DNA from: Agrypnia vestita
Lineage: Eukaryota; Arthropoda; Insecta; Trichoptera; Phryganeidae
Assembly (NCBI GenBank): GCA_016648135.1
Contig: JADDOH010001542.1
Coordinates: 1-64,000 of the forward strand
DNA length: 64,000 nucleotides
Direction: 5' to 3'
Made by a program: the position numbers and the translations under genes. The notes under the pieces are model-generated. The model had not been told where the DNA came from and searched no databases. It saw only the letters and a list, made by a program, of their open reading frames with translations. Below, one piece after another: positions 1-10,521 of the stretch (the stretch's first letter is position 1; the number at the start of each line of letters is the position of its first letter).

Positions 1-440
1 GCATGGTTTTAATCATTTCATTTGACTTGTGTGAAACTTTTGAATGAATTAATGAATATTTAGTATTCAATATAAGTTACTTTCATTATTCTCAACGATT
101 TACAGAAAATAGGTGAGAAATATAAAAAAATGTAAACTTTGAATAATATTTTCTATTCATGGGGATCTATCAATGGGGAAGACTCCCCCGAACTGCCTTC
201 TAGAAACGAGACGCACTATATCCCGATTGTAATAATTTCGTTGTCTGTCCGTTCGTCCGTCCGTCGTGTATCGTCCGTAACTTATTTATAGTAATTTTTA
301 ATGTACCTACCTAATTTCTTTATAGTAATTATTTTCTTTTTTTATATATAAATAAATCAACAATTATTTCTTAGGAAGCGACATGTAAAAGTACTGTCAG
401 TTTTGGGACATCTTCGTTTCGTTATACCGTATTGCTGTTC
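1..440. other. Gene-free DNA with one dispersed-repeat piece
   Basis: No coding region is recognisable. At about 225-295 there is a stretch beginning TAATAATTTCGTTGTCTGTC followed by CGTCCGTCC runs and CGTCCGTAAC. The same opening phrase recurs at about 54193, 54530 and 55788, so this is a fragment of a dispersed repeat. The rest is AT-rich and unassigned. Confidence 0.5.
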
Positions 441-603
441 ATAATTTAACAAAATATAACAATTAAAAACTAATTAACTAACCTTAAAAAAACAACGTGG
501 AAAATTAATCTAACAAAATAAAACAATTAACATAATTTAACAAAATATAACAATTAAAAACTAATTAACTAATCTTAAAAAAACAACGTGGAAAATTAAT
601 CTT
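441..603. repeat. Two-copy tandem duplication, 91-bp period
   Basis: The phrase ATAATTTAACAAAATATAAC starts at 441 and again at 532. The following bases, through CAACGTGGAAAATTAATCT, match almost exactly in both copies, with one visible C/T difference. The second copy ends near 603. This is a recent local duplication with no coding potential. Confidence 0.9.
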
Positions 604-3096
604 ATACTTGTATCTGCATACTTTGGGATTCGTTTTACTAATAAATTAAATAAGTAAGAATCTCCTCAAACCTATTATTTTATGAATGTTCGCAGATGTC
701 ACAGCAACAACAGTGTTCTTGGTCATCAGTAATTAATATAATATTAATGTTTATTATTCTGGATGTTTTAGAAAGATCAAAAAGTCGGTACTTTATAAAT
801 TGTGACGTGACCGCGCTGTCAGCTTTAGTAAAGTTTAGCAGCTGACGAAGACCATAGAAACATAAGACCGTTTCCATGTAATAGGTTACTGTAGAATAAA
901 GTATACCGGAGACTATAGAAAGAGGAGAATAGGAGAAATAGTGTTCCGACTAAAGTTTGTGTCATGTTTAGGTTTTTTTAGCAGACTCGTGATAATTTAA
1001 CAAAGTCCCCATGTTTTCCTTGGTGTTCATTGAATATCACTACACGAAAATTACAAAATTTAGTAAAAAGGAGTAAAACCATCAAATTTGTTCATTTTCT
1101 TCATACTCGTATCTTGATGGGGGATAAGAATGAGTTTAGTAAGGTCCATTGTGAGTCTACTTTAACCCTTTATCGTGTTATTTTATGCATACTCTGGTGG
1201 CCCTTTTCATTATGATAGGATTAATAAACATTTTTTACTTATTCGTTCCTTTTTGCAACACAGAAATTCGTTTTATTTAATTATAGCAAAATGGAGTAAA
1301 TATTATTTTATTTATATTCTTTAACAGAATACTGGTAACCAAATACATAAAAAATTAATGTATTATTATTTAAAACTCAGCTCACTATCTTAATTACAAG
1401 CGTCTTCGGCGCTTTTCGGCCTGCTCTAGCAACATGCATATATTTATATTTAGTGTAACAATTTAGTGTGATCATACAAGAATATGTAAATAAACAATTG
1501 ATTTAATTAATATGTTCTATGGGTTCATTTAATTGTCAAGAAAACGGAAGTTTAATCAAGCGAGAAAAAGTATTTATTTTAAATACATACCTACGCATTT
1601 GATGATTTTACACATCTCGTTATTTTTGTCTCCCTTTTTCTATTCATTAGCAATTTAATTCTTAGTATTCACTGACTGCCATTTTCTCATAAGCAATTTA
1701 TTATTTATTAAATATTCAGTTATAATTATTTTAACGCCAGTTTAAAAAGCACATCTCACCACTATTTAAAAAAAATTAATCGTAGTGCACTGCAATTCAC
1801 AATCGACCATAGCAGCCAGCCGTTAGATCGATACTGGTAAAGGATCTATTATATAAAAAAATCAATACAGCAATCGAGGCAGTTCGAAAAAAACTTGTAA
1901 AGGTGTTCTTTGCAACCCTCGGTAAAAATTTCATAAAAAATATCGCGGGGTGAGGATCCAATCAATGCGAACAGATGTATGTATGAATGGATGGAGTTAG
2001 GATTCAAATATGTATAAATTCGTTGTGAGCACGTTCAAAGAAACACCCCAGCGCATTTTTTGTTCAGAGAACAAATTTTTCCATGCCTTGACTCTGAACT
2101 TGACTTTGTCGAAAAAAAATACAAATAAGCAGTCTAACATATGTGTACACTGCACAAAAATATTTGCACAACATGACCAATGTTGAATTACCTAGTTTAC
2201 ATTTTTTGGGTAGGACGATGATATTATAGAAAGTAGGAGAAAACTGCTAATTCCTATACATACTGTAGGTACTTCACGAAATACATGCATGTATCGAAAA
2301 GCACATTAATCGAGATTTATTGTAGATGTCTCTCTCTATGATGAAACTATTTACATGGGAAAATGGACGTCTTTGGCTGTTTAATGGCTCGTCTGGCAAT
2401 TAGAACAAAATTCACCATTTTTTCTCTTGCGTTTTTTAACACATTTTTGTATGGAAAGATATTATATTAACATTTATTCACCGAATTCCATATATATTAT
2501 AGTGTATAGAATAATACTTTAATCGATTTAAGTGTTTTATTTTGTCTCCACAGCCGCAAATCCGTGACAATGTATTTAAATGTAATTTGTAATTGGATGC
2601 GTAAATCAGTAGTTGTTTCAGAATCACCCAAATTTTTTTGTTCATAGTGCAGTACTTTATAAGAATTCACGAAAGAAGTTTTTTTTTAATTGCAAAAAAA
2701 AAATTATAAAAACATTCGCTTGGGTGTAAAAAATGAGCGAGTCTTACAGTAGTCGCAAGTGATGTATAACTATATTTTTCTCAGTAACGAAATTATTACA
2801 ACAGTTTTGACGAGACTGTAAAGAAACCTGTGGCTTCCCATGAACCGAGCGTAAAAACGTTACACATCAAAAATTTCAAAAATTAGTTATATATTGATTT
2901 TAATTGTGTGTTTTGCGAATATGAAAAATCCAAAAAGTGGTTTCGAACCAAAAAGGTAGGTAGGAAGGTGGGTACCATTAAACATGCATGTAAATATACT
3001 AGTATATCGCATTAACAAGTTTAGGTACACCTAATTAAAAATTAGGTATATGACAAATCAACAGCTGATTTTATTAATATTTTCCGTAACAGGTTA
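604..3096. other. About 2.5 kb without a recognisable gene
   Basis: AT-rich DNA with many short A/T runs. The short open frames at 680-877 and 1030-1215 have no recognisable motif, no codon-like pattern and no splice context that I can support. A run of GGTAGGTAGG-type bases near 2954 is typical of lepidopteran intergenic DNA. No LINE, LTR or TIR signature was seen. Confidence 0.5.
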
Positions 3097-4009
3097 TTAA
3101 GGGGGGTAAGGTTAATTCGTACAAAAAAAGCATGTTTTTGTGAATTTTTTGTGACAACACAGTTAAAATCTCTTTATTAAAACCAATGGGACATTAAAGT
3201 ATGACATTTTAAGAACATTGTTTAAAATTTTCAAGACGAAATATTAAAAAATACGGCAATGGCAGCAATTATTCGGACGTATCTCGGAAAAAAGTAGAAT
3301 TGCGGTGTCCATCATAACTTGGTGCTAGATCATCTGAAATCAAAAAATCAAAATTCATTCGATAGATAATAGGTTTTCCCAGGTAACGCTGGGAGGGTTT
3401 TTTGAAATTTCAATTTTTCAATTTTTTGGAACACTTTGAAGGGAAAAACGCGATTTTTTGCGAAAAATATCGACTAATTTGTTATTAAAAAATATAAATT
3501 AATAACAAATTTGAAAAAAACTCGACAGCGTTACATCGTCGTTACAGAAATAGTGTTCAAAATTTCAAAAGGATCGGTGCATTAGTTTTGAAGTTATGAT
3601 GGACACCGACTTTGAAAACGTGAGATGTGGGGAAAACGTTTTAAAGCTTTGCACACTGTAAAATTCAAAATAAAACTCAACACTTATTTTATACTTACAC
3701 ATAATCGTCGATGCTATGTTCACACAGCAAAGAGCTTTAGTCATCAGCATCTTTTTGTCCTTGTCTAAGCAAAACTCTTCTAATACAATAGCACGTCCGG
3801 TAGTCCTCAGGTGAGCGCGTCTCTTAGCTGCCCGAGTAGGTATAGAAAATCAGTCTGGTATCGCTCAAATGTTCGTAATTTCGTCAATTTTGCTCCGATT
3901 GACTTGAAATTTTGACACAATATTCTTGCGATGTTATACATTCATTTAAAAAATAAAAAATAAAATTAAAAAAATAATAATTAAAAACCTTACCCCCCCC
4001 CCCCCTTAA
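3097..4009. mobile_element. TTAA-flanked foldback element
   Basis: The left end reads TTAA-GGGGGGTAAGGTTAA and the right end AACCTTA followed by 13 C and TTAA, so the ends are inverted repeats bounded by TTAA. A second inverted pair lies inside: GCGGTGTCCATCATAACTT near 3301 and AGTTATGATGGACACCGAC near 3592. A TTAA target duplication is the hallmark of piggyBac elements, but the tip does not match a piggyBac tip I know, so the superfamily is open. It encodes nothing recognisable and is probably non-autonomous. The G run is 6 on the left and the C run is 13 on the right, which points to slippage. Confidence 0.6.
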
Positions 4010-5029
4010 ATCGCTTCATTTAGGATAAAATTCTTTATAATCAAATCGGTATTTTTGTCACCCATAAAATATATGTTGTGCATTACTTTCGTCGATTAGA
4101 TTTTTTCTAAACCAAAGTTATCTAGAGATATTAGGAAATTCAACATAATTCTAATTTATCGAATTTGACATTTTCTTCCGACGCCTAATGTCAAAATTGA
4201 ATCTACCGAATTAAAATCTTTTTTTGCTACGTAGGTAGGTATGTATCGGAAAACTTTAGATGTTAGAATGTAGAATTTATTTATTTATTGAATGGCAAGT
4301 TTTTACGTTCTGAACTTTACTTATAATTATAATAATGAGCAAAATATACCATGTATTTAAATTAAATAAAAATAATTTCAATAAATTAAACTACTGTCAT
4401 CTGTGCGTTAAGTCGAGTAGTAAAAGTATGCTGGAACAGATCAATATAACAGTGATCTGCTATCATTTATTTACCGACCGGTCCGTACGGAAATTTATGA
4501 TGTTACAATATTTCATTACTGCCACCTATACGTGAATCTGAATAGTAAAATGACGTTGGAACAGATTCAACCCAATGGCGCATTATTATATTTATTCACG
4601 TCGTACGTAGATGTCGGAAAATAGAAACTCCAATTCATTCAAATAAAAATATTTTTTCTGGAAGTTTTAATGTTAAAACCATAATTAATATATGAAATAC
4701 CGTATTTAATCACGAGAATTTTCGTGGTTTGTTTTAAATCTTTCAATACATACTTTAAAAATTTAACCACGCGCAATAAGATATAGAATTGAATACAGAA
4801 TTAAACTAGATGCCTAAACATAAGGCAGTACGTTGATAGGTAATATAAACATTTTATCACTTTTACCCACGCAATCATTCAAATTAAAAATTATAGTATT
4901 TTTGCCTCTTAAATATGATTTCACGACTTTGTATCGGGGCACGCTGAATTGTTCGTGGTATTTATCAGTGGCGTGCAATAAGAATAAACTTAGGTTATCA
5001 TTTTCTTGATGCTAACGCGTAGTTCATGC
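4010..5029. other. Intergenic DNA with an old tandem duplication
   Basis: Most of this stretch is unassigned. About 4390-4620 is a diverged two-copy tandem duplication with a period of about 125 bp: CTACTGTCATCTGTGCG and ATTACTGCCACCTATACG open the two units, and each later contains TGGAACAGAT. The short open frame at 4335-4535 lies across this duplication and is not a credible gene. Confidence 0.4.
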
Positions 5030-5670
5030 TAAGCTGCGCGTACGAGACACTATCTTCTTTATTCTGTGCGAGACACATTGTTTCGTTGTGTTGCTGTTTA
5101 TAGGGATGGGTAAAAAATATCGATATTTATCGTCGATATATTTTTTCATATCGTATATCGATATATTTTTCTGGGATAACCGATATTTTTTTCTTGGGCG
5201 ACTTTTTTAGTTTTGGTCATTTTTTTGGGTATCTTTTTTCAGTTTTTTTCTGGTGGCCTTTTTTTGGAATGAATCTTTTTCACTTTTTTTTGGTCATCGA
5301 TATAATTTTTTTTCGATATATCGATAGTTTTTTCCCAATATATCGATATTTTTTTTTGGTGACCTTTTTTTCAGTTTTTTTCTGGCGACCTTTTTTTGGT
5401 CATCGATATTTTTTCTCGGATAATCGATATATTTTTTCCGGTGACCTTTTTTTTTTTGGTCGCCAAAAGCTTATTCCCCTCTTACATTTTTGAAAAAATA
5501 ATATCGATAAATATCGATATATCGATATATTTTTCGCAATGTATATCGATTATTTTCGATACTTTCAAAAATATTGATTCGATATATATCGATTTTTTTT
5601 TCATTTACCCATCCCTAGCTGTTTATACTCATACCTACACTCCAACACAACGAAATAATGTGCGTCGTCC
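5030..5670. repeat. Hairpin repeat split by a hAT-like insertion
   Basis: If the insert at 5101-5617 and one copy of the 8-bp duplication are removed, the flanks form a hairpin: CACATTGTTTCGTTGTGTTG on the left and CAACACAACGAAATAATGTG on the right. The TTTCGTTGTGTTG phrase recurs in the palindromic MITE at 39216-39393, with a looser match near 24610. The insertion therefore landed in the loop of an older palindromic repeat. Confidence 0.7.
5101..5617. mobile_element. hAT-like MITE with TATCGATA array
   Basis: The element is 517 bp. It starts TAGGGATGGGTAAA and ends TTTACCCATCCCTA, and is flanked by a perfect 8-bp duplication GCTGTTTA (5093-5100 and 5618-5625), which is diagnostic of the hAT superfamily. 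The interior is T-rich and carries seven exact TATCGATA octamers (5118, 5157, 5319, 5341, 5502, 5512, 5520) plus many CATCGATA, AATCGATA and CGATA variants on both arms. The T-rich middle also repeats a phrase like TTTTTTTCTGGCGACCTTTT. The open frames at 5194-5493 and 5396-5830 are low-complexity translations of this repeat, not genes. It is non-autonomous. A relative with the same tip but a different internal motif lies at 51015-51626. Confidence 0.9.
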
Positions 5671-6426
5671 GCACGGCTTACACATATTTTTTCAATTGTT
5701 CTTCTCAAATGGAAAGAGATCTACGCTTTTCGAAAACTACACAATCTATGATTATTCATTATATTCATTTTTGTGTATGTGTGTGTATGAATGGGCCTTT
5801 GGAGTAGAAAATATGTCTCAAACTGAGTAAAATAAGTTACATAGGTAGGTACAGCAAGCGAATATCTACGGCAGCCTTGATAAAGGCCATTATCATCTGC
5901 TGCATTTGGTGAGTGTAATAATAATAATATTGGTGTGCAAAGCAAATTACTTTTACTCTAGTACCATCCGGTCTCTCAATAGTTTTTATATTTTACATTA
6001 AATTCGCCAATAACAACGTTATTTGAATTTCCTATGTAATAAATTCAATTAATTTTTATGTCGATGTTGTATTTCACAAAGACAATGCTCAGAAAGTTAT
6101 ATTTGAATAACTAACTTTATTTATACATTATCGTGCCTGAACTTATATAACCAGCAATAAATATATTTTAATATTAAATATTTCAATATTATTGGGGATA
6201 CTTCAAATAATGAATATTTCTCCCGCTCACTTGACGGATAACCGACGCCATTTAAATGATACAATCTGCCAGAATGTACGAAATGGAGAATAAGAAAAAA
6301 ATGTCGTTGAACGCAAGTTACATCATTTGAATTGACAATCCCTTTTGATATTACAGGATACCGTAAAAAAAAATTACCTATCAAAAACATAATACATGCC
6401 GAATATAATACCACTTCAATAGATAA
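5671..6426. other. Intergenic DNA, nothing recognised
   Basis: AT-rich DNA between the hAT-like insertion and the LINE fragment. The short open frames at 5721-5945 and 6121-6414 on the minus strand show no motif. No terminal repeat or target duplication was seen. Confidence 0.4.
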
Positions 6427-7010
6427 ATGTTTACTTCAGTAAAAAAGATAGAAAAAACAAACTGGCAATTGCATCCCTGTACGAAGGAAGTAGTGCTAGC
6501 AATTATGGCCAATAAGAATCTGTCAAAGGAAGCAAGACTGGCGGTACATAATGGCGTTCTAGTGCCAACCGTAATGTATGGAAGTGAAGCCTGGAATCGT
6601 GCAAAAGAGGAATGAAAGTAGACTGAACGCGATAGAAATGCGGTCACTAAGGCGCTTGTGTGGAAAATCTTTGGTCGACGGAGTAAGGAATGAACAAATA
6701 AGACGTGAATGCAATGCTGGTATTAGTGTGGTAGATAGAATAAAGAAAGGAGTGCTGAAATGGTTTGGTCATGTGGAACGTATGAACGAGGAAAGGATGG
6801 TTAAGAAAATATATGAGGCGAGTGTTGAAGGCAACAGGAATAGAGGGCGTCCGCGAAAGACCTGGTATGACCAGATACAACAAGTGTTTGAGGATGGCCC
6901 CGTATGAATGTGGCCGAAGCAAAAGTGGTGTGCCTGGATAGAAGAGTGTGGCGTTCAATCCTCTCTGCCTACCCCTGCGGGGAAACGGCGTGATGGTTAG
7001 TTAGTTATTT
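6427..7010 (+). pseudogene. GHVERM-type LINE, C-terminal fragment and 3' tail
   Basis: This is the end of the reverse-transcriptase ORF of an RTE-like non-LTR retrotransposon. The first part (to about 6594) reads through KEARLAVHNGVLVPTVMYG and SEAW. A one-base insertion near 6594 then shifts the frame, and the second part (about 6595-6904) continues with EMRSLRRLCG, VLKWFGHVERMNEERMVKK and NRGRPRKTW. The order LYGSEAW, LRRLCG, WFGHVERM, GRPRKTW is the usual layout after the RT domain in this LINE group. A 40-bp deletion after EDGPV removes the frame for the last part (compare the copy at 11553). The 3' end is TGATGG followed by GTTA repeats, a short tandem tail typical of RTE elements. There is no RT catalytic core, so this is a 5'-truncated dead copy. 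The exact clade is uncertain. Confidence 0.85.
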
Positions 7011-8230
7011 AGATACGTGCAAACAAATAAATCGTAGGTCACTTACATGCAGTATCGTTATTGCGTTGCCAGCGATTATCCGGAATTAATACTCTAGCTG
7101 TAGGCCAGGGAAACATACATTATTTCTTGTTATAACAGCTAGAATTTTTTGTCTATTCTATATTAGTCTATTCATAAGATAAGGATTATTTATATAATAT
7201 TACCCAAAACCTTTATTAATGAGCAGCTTTTTCACGCCTGCACTGTAAGCCGTGTTATTTACGAATTCATCGTTGATTTATTCAACAGCCTTCACATTGC
7301 CAATTAGTTTACCAGTGGTTCACTACATGGCTAAATATAACATATTGGATTGAATTTCAGACTCGATATATTGACGTTGATGTTGATAGATGATTACCTT
7401 ATTTCAAGACACCAGTTCGCGCCAATTCGTGGATGAAATTGGTAACCTCTCGTTTCTTGGTAAATATTAATAAAATCATTAAGACATCAGACATGTTTCT
7501 TAATATTTATTATCGCTGTTTGTTTTCAACATCCAACCATTCAAATAGTTTTCATTGTTCAAAAAAAATAACTCGGAGTCACTCCATAGATTGAACCATA
7601 TATCGTTTGGCGGAGAATGCCACATCTAATCTCACAAAAATACGGAAAGACGCTTAAGAAGATCTCAAACGACGGTTTCAAAATGTGGTGTGAACTTCGC
7701 AGTTCATAGACCACCTGAAGAATACAGAACTCCATCCTCCAGGAGCTTTAAATTGAGAACCGATGAATAGTGAAGATTTTTGGACACATTTTGCGACAAA
7801 GGAAAAACCTGGATAGACTAGGAGCCTGAAAATAAACCCAGAAACTAGAACCAAATGACGCTCTCCAACAAAGAAGAATATCTTCATGTCTACAGTGACC
7901 TCCAGATTTCCCTAGGATATATCACATACCAGTTCCGCACAGGAGACCACCATTCTCCAAGTGGGATTAGAACGATGGAAAGAAGACTTATTTAAGGATA
8001 GATTTTTTTTATATATCTCTGCACAATTGTTATGAATTAGGATAGATATATAACGTTAATTTTTATTGTGGTTGAAATCTTTTCGTTTTGCATGTGATAA
8101 ATAATAATTTATGTTTTTAACATTGACGAACAGGTGAAAGGTAATATTAATGTCATATCCTGTACTCTGGGTGAGAAATAGAAATATATTATCATTATTA
8201 TAAAAAAAATATAGATAATATAAACATATA
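7011..8230. other. Intergenic DNA with an unidentified decayed ORF
   Basis: At about 7600-7990 the sequence is less AT-rich and can be read in shifting plus-strand frames with phrases such as FWTHFATKEKPG, SPTKKNIFMST and ILQVGLERWKEDLF. It looks like decayed coding DNA, perhaps from a retroelement, but I do not recognise the family. The rest is unassigned. Confidence 0.3.
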
Positions 8231-8234
8231 GCAG

Positions 8235-8400
8235 AGAGAATTGCCGAAAAGAGCAATATTGTTATCCCAACACTTAATAGAAAACAATAAAAATATAAAA
8301 TAAACGAGACGTAGGTATATGTCGGTAATTGATTCTTTCAGTTTCTTTTTGAGAGAGAGTGAGAGAAAGAAATACATGACGGTTAATATAAATATCATAT
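8235..8400. mobile_element. Partial copy of the GTTATCCCAACA MITE
   Basis: From GTTATCCCAACACTTAATAG near 8262 the sequence follows the MITE at 61317-61929: AATAAACGAGACGTAGG, then TTTCAGTTTCTTTTTGAGAG and AGAGAAAGAAATAC. Only one arm is visible, so the copy is truncated. It lies about 130 bp upstream of mariner copy 1. Confidence 0.7.
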
Positions 8401-8532
8401 ATAAATATAAATACCTTATTGTCAATAGTAACATCTGTACTGGATTGTGGGAATAAAAAAGCTTTGGACTGCAGGTGGCGATAGTAAAAATGCAACTCGC
8501 ATACGAAACAAGTTGTGTAACTTAAACATATA

Positions 8533-9819
8533 TTAGGTCCTTACGTATGAAATTGGCGTTTTGCGGTACTGGCAAATTTGATCTCAAATATCTTCTCTTT
8601 GGTTAGGAATTCCAAATCCAAATTTATACAGCTATTTACTCATGTATTTGTGTTTTGAAAATTATAATTCATTTGTTTTTTCCTCAATTGTTTTTTTCTT
8701 TGCGTCACTCAGTTTAAAAAATGAAAAACTTGAAATATCGCGTTATTTACGAGTACGAGTTCCACCGTGGCACCAGTGCTGCAGAAACGGCTCGAAGGAT
8801 TAATGATGTGTATGGCGACGGTGCCGCAAAAGAAAACACAGTGCGTTTTTGGTTCCAACGTTTTCGTTCTGGAAATTTAGACCTGCAGAACAAGCCCCGT
8901 GGACGGCCGGAGACCAAAGTTGATAATGAAGAATTGAAGGCTATTGTGGAAGCGGATCCATCGCAAACCACATCCGAGTTAGCTGCAGGCTGCGGTGTTA
9001 GTGATAAAACTGTTTTAATCCACTTGAAGCAAATGGTAAGGTGAAAAAGCTTGAAAGGTGGGTACCTCACGAATTGAGTGAAGCAAATCAACAAACGCGC
9101 GTTGACTGCTGCGTTGCATTACTCAACCAGGCACAATAATGAAGGGATTTTAAATCGAATCATTACCTGTGATGAAAAGTGGATCCTGTACGATAATCGG
9201 AAGCGCTCATCGCAATGGCTGAACCCTGCCGAACCAGCCAAACCATGCCCCAAGCGAAAATTGACTCCAAAAAAGTTACTTGTGAGCGTTTGGTGGACTA
9301 GTGCTGGTGTCGTTCACTACAGCTTTCTTAAATCTGGCCAGACGATTACGGCAGATGTCTATTGTCAGCAACTGCAAACCATGATGGAAAAGCTAGCTGC
9401 TAAACAACCGAGGCTGGTTAATCGCTCTAGGCCACTGCTGCTTCATGATAACGCTAGACCACACACTGCACAACAAACGGCTACCAAATTAGAGGAGCTT
9501 CAATTGGAATGTCTAAGACATCCACCGTACTCTCCGGACCTTGCCCCAACAGATTACCATTTTTTTTCGAAATTTGGATAACTTCTTGCAAAGGAAAAAA
9601 TTCAACTCCGATGGGGCAGTTCAAACCGCCTTCAAAGATTTTATTGATTCCCGTCCGAATGGTTTTTTTAGTAAAGGGATCGATGAACTACCTATGAGAT
9701 GGCAAAAGTGCATAGATAGCAATGGTACATACTTTGATTAAATAAATATATTATAATAAAAAAAAATCGGCTTTATGTTCCTCCCATACTAAACGTCAAT
9801 TTCATATGTAAGGACCTAA
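8533..9819 (+). mobile_element. Mariner element, copy 1
   Basis: A 1287-bp element bounded by inverted repeats TTAGGTCCTTACGTATGAAA and, at the right end, TTTCATATGTAAGGACCTAA, inside a TA target duplication (8531-8532 and 9820-9821). The length of about 1.3 kb and the TA duplication are standard for mariner. The body encodes a broken transposase (see 8721-9741). The two ends differ at only a few positions, and copy 2 (29315-30599, reverse) is nearly identical, so transposition was recent. Length, tips and protein suggest the mori/cecropia side of mariner, but the subfamily is not proven. Confidence 0.97.
8721..9741 (+). pseudogene. Mariner DD34D transposase, frameshifted
   Basis: The product would be a cut-and-paste transposase of about 340 residues that binds its own terminal repeats in the nucleus. 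The start at 8721 gives MKNLKYRVIYEYEFHRG, followed by the N-terminal helix-turn-helix region (SAAETARRINDVYG; SELAAGCGVSDKTV). The catalytic residues are the D in ITCDEKWILYD, the D in LLLHDNARPHTA and the D in APTDYHF, with 34 residues between the last two: a DD34D triad. It is broken three times: one base lost near 9033, one gained near 9130, and eight T instead of seven near 9560 just after the third D. The last 50 or so residues (to TYFD at 9741) are in the shifted frame. Copy 2 shares only the T8 lesion. Confidence 0.95.
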
Positions 9820-9829
9820 TATAAAACTT

Positions 9830-10060
9830 CAAAAAAATTTGATAGATGTGGTGGTCTATAATGCGTGAACGTTACATTGTGTAAAGTGATGAAGTGATAG
9901 AGCGAAAGCCCTATGAATACCCAAAAAGACTTCCATACTTATTTTACCATATAAAAAAATAGCTTCGTCTCTATGAGACATCTATAATATATGTTGGTTA
10001 ATGGTGCGCCCTGGGGATAAAATCCAGTATTCTGTTCATGAAACTTTTTACCATACTCGG
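9830..10060. repeat. Dispersed repeat with AGACTTCCATAC core
   Basis: The segment includes GAACGTTACATTGTGTAAAG, AAAAGACTTCCATACTTAT, ATAGCTTCG, GAGACATCTATAAT and a GGGGATAAAATCC-type end. The same order is found at 56985-57170, and the central and right parts recur at 27410-27530. No ORF or terminal repeat was recognised. It is an interspersed repeat of unknown class. Confidence 0.7.
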
Positions 10061-10279
10061 AAGTATTTTGAATTATTTTTATGTTTATTAGTTTCACCGT
10101 ACACCGCGTCAACTAAACTGAAAATAAACTTATTATAAATATCCAAAGAATCAGTATTTGGGTCTTTGGATATCTCTTATACATATGTATTTTTTTGTAT
10201 TTTTTTTAATTGCATACAGTTTTATTAGATTTTTTTTCTAATCTATTAAAACAATAAAATACACAACTTATATAATTGA
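10061..10279. other. Intergenic AT-rich DNA
   Basis: No gene. It is rich in T runs. Part of it may belong to the tail of the minus-strand LINE 3' end at 10280-10345, since poly-T here would be the reverse of an A-rich tail. Confidence 0.3.
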
Positions 10280-10345
10280 GTTATACATAGTACCTCTCCA
10301 TTTAAGAGCATTGCTCTTGTGTTCGGACCAGGTACTTTGCATTGT
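10280..10345 (-). mobile_element. 3'-UTR fragment of CR1/Jockey-like LINE
   Basis: Read on the minus strand, this matches the 3' UTR of the LINE at 53165-53660: AGTACCT, CACAAGAG, CTCTT and TGGAGAGGTAC occur in the same order, with changed bases between. Both copies can fold so that GTACCT near the start pairs with AGGTAC near the end. Upstream on the minus strand, both copies also have ATATGTAAC before the hairpin. Confidence 0.6.
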
Positions 10346-10521
10346 TACATATATTTACATTATTATAATATTATATTTACATATACACACATATAAATAT
10401 TTAAATTTATATGTAGGTATGTATATGTAAATACAGTCGACGTATTTGTAAATTACTTATAGGTATTGAAAAGAAATCCTATTTTCTAATACATAATCCT
10501 CAAATATTTATTTGTATTTAA
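10346..10521. other. AT-rich spacer
   Basis: TATA/ATAT-rich simple DNA between two LINE fragments, with ATATGTAAATACA phrases. Nothing else is seen. Confidence 0.3.

Noticed and set aside
5194..5830. Two overlapping open frames (99 and 144 aa) rich in Phe and Ile
   Set aside because: They translate the T-rich interior of the hAT-like MITE; low complexity and no domain.
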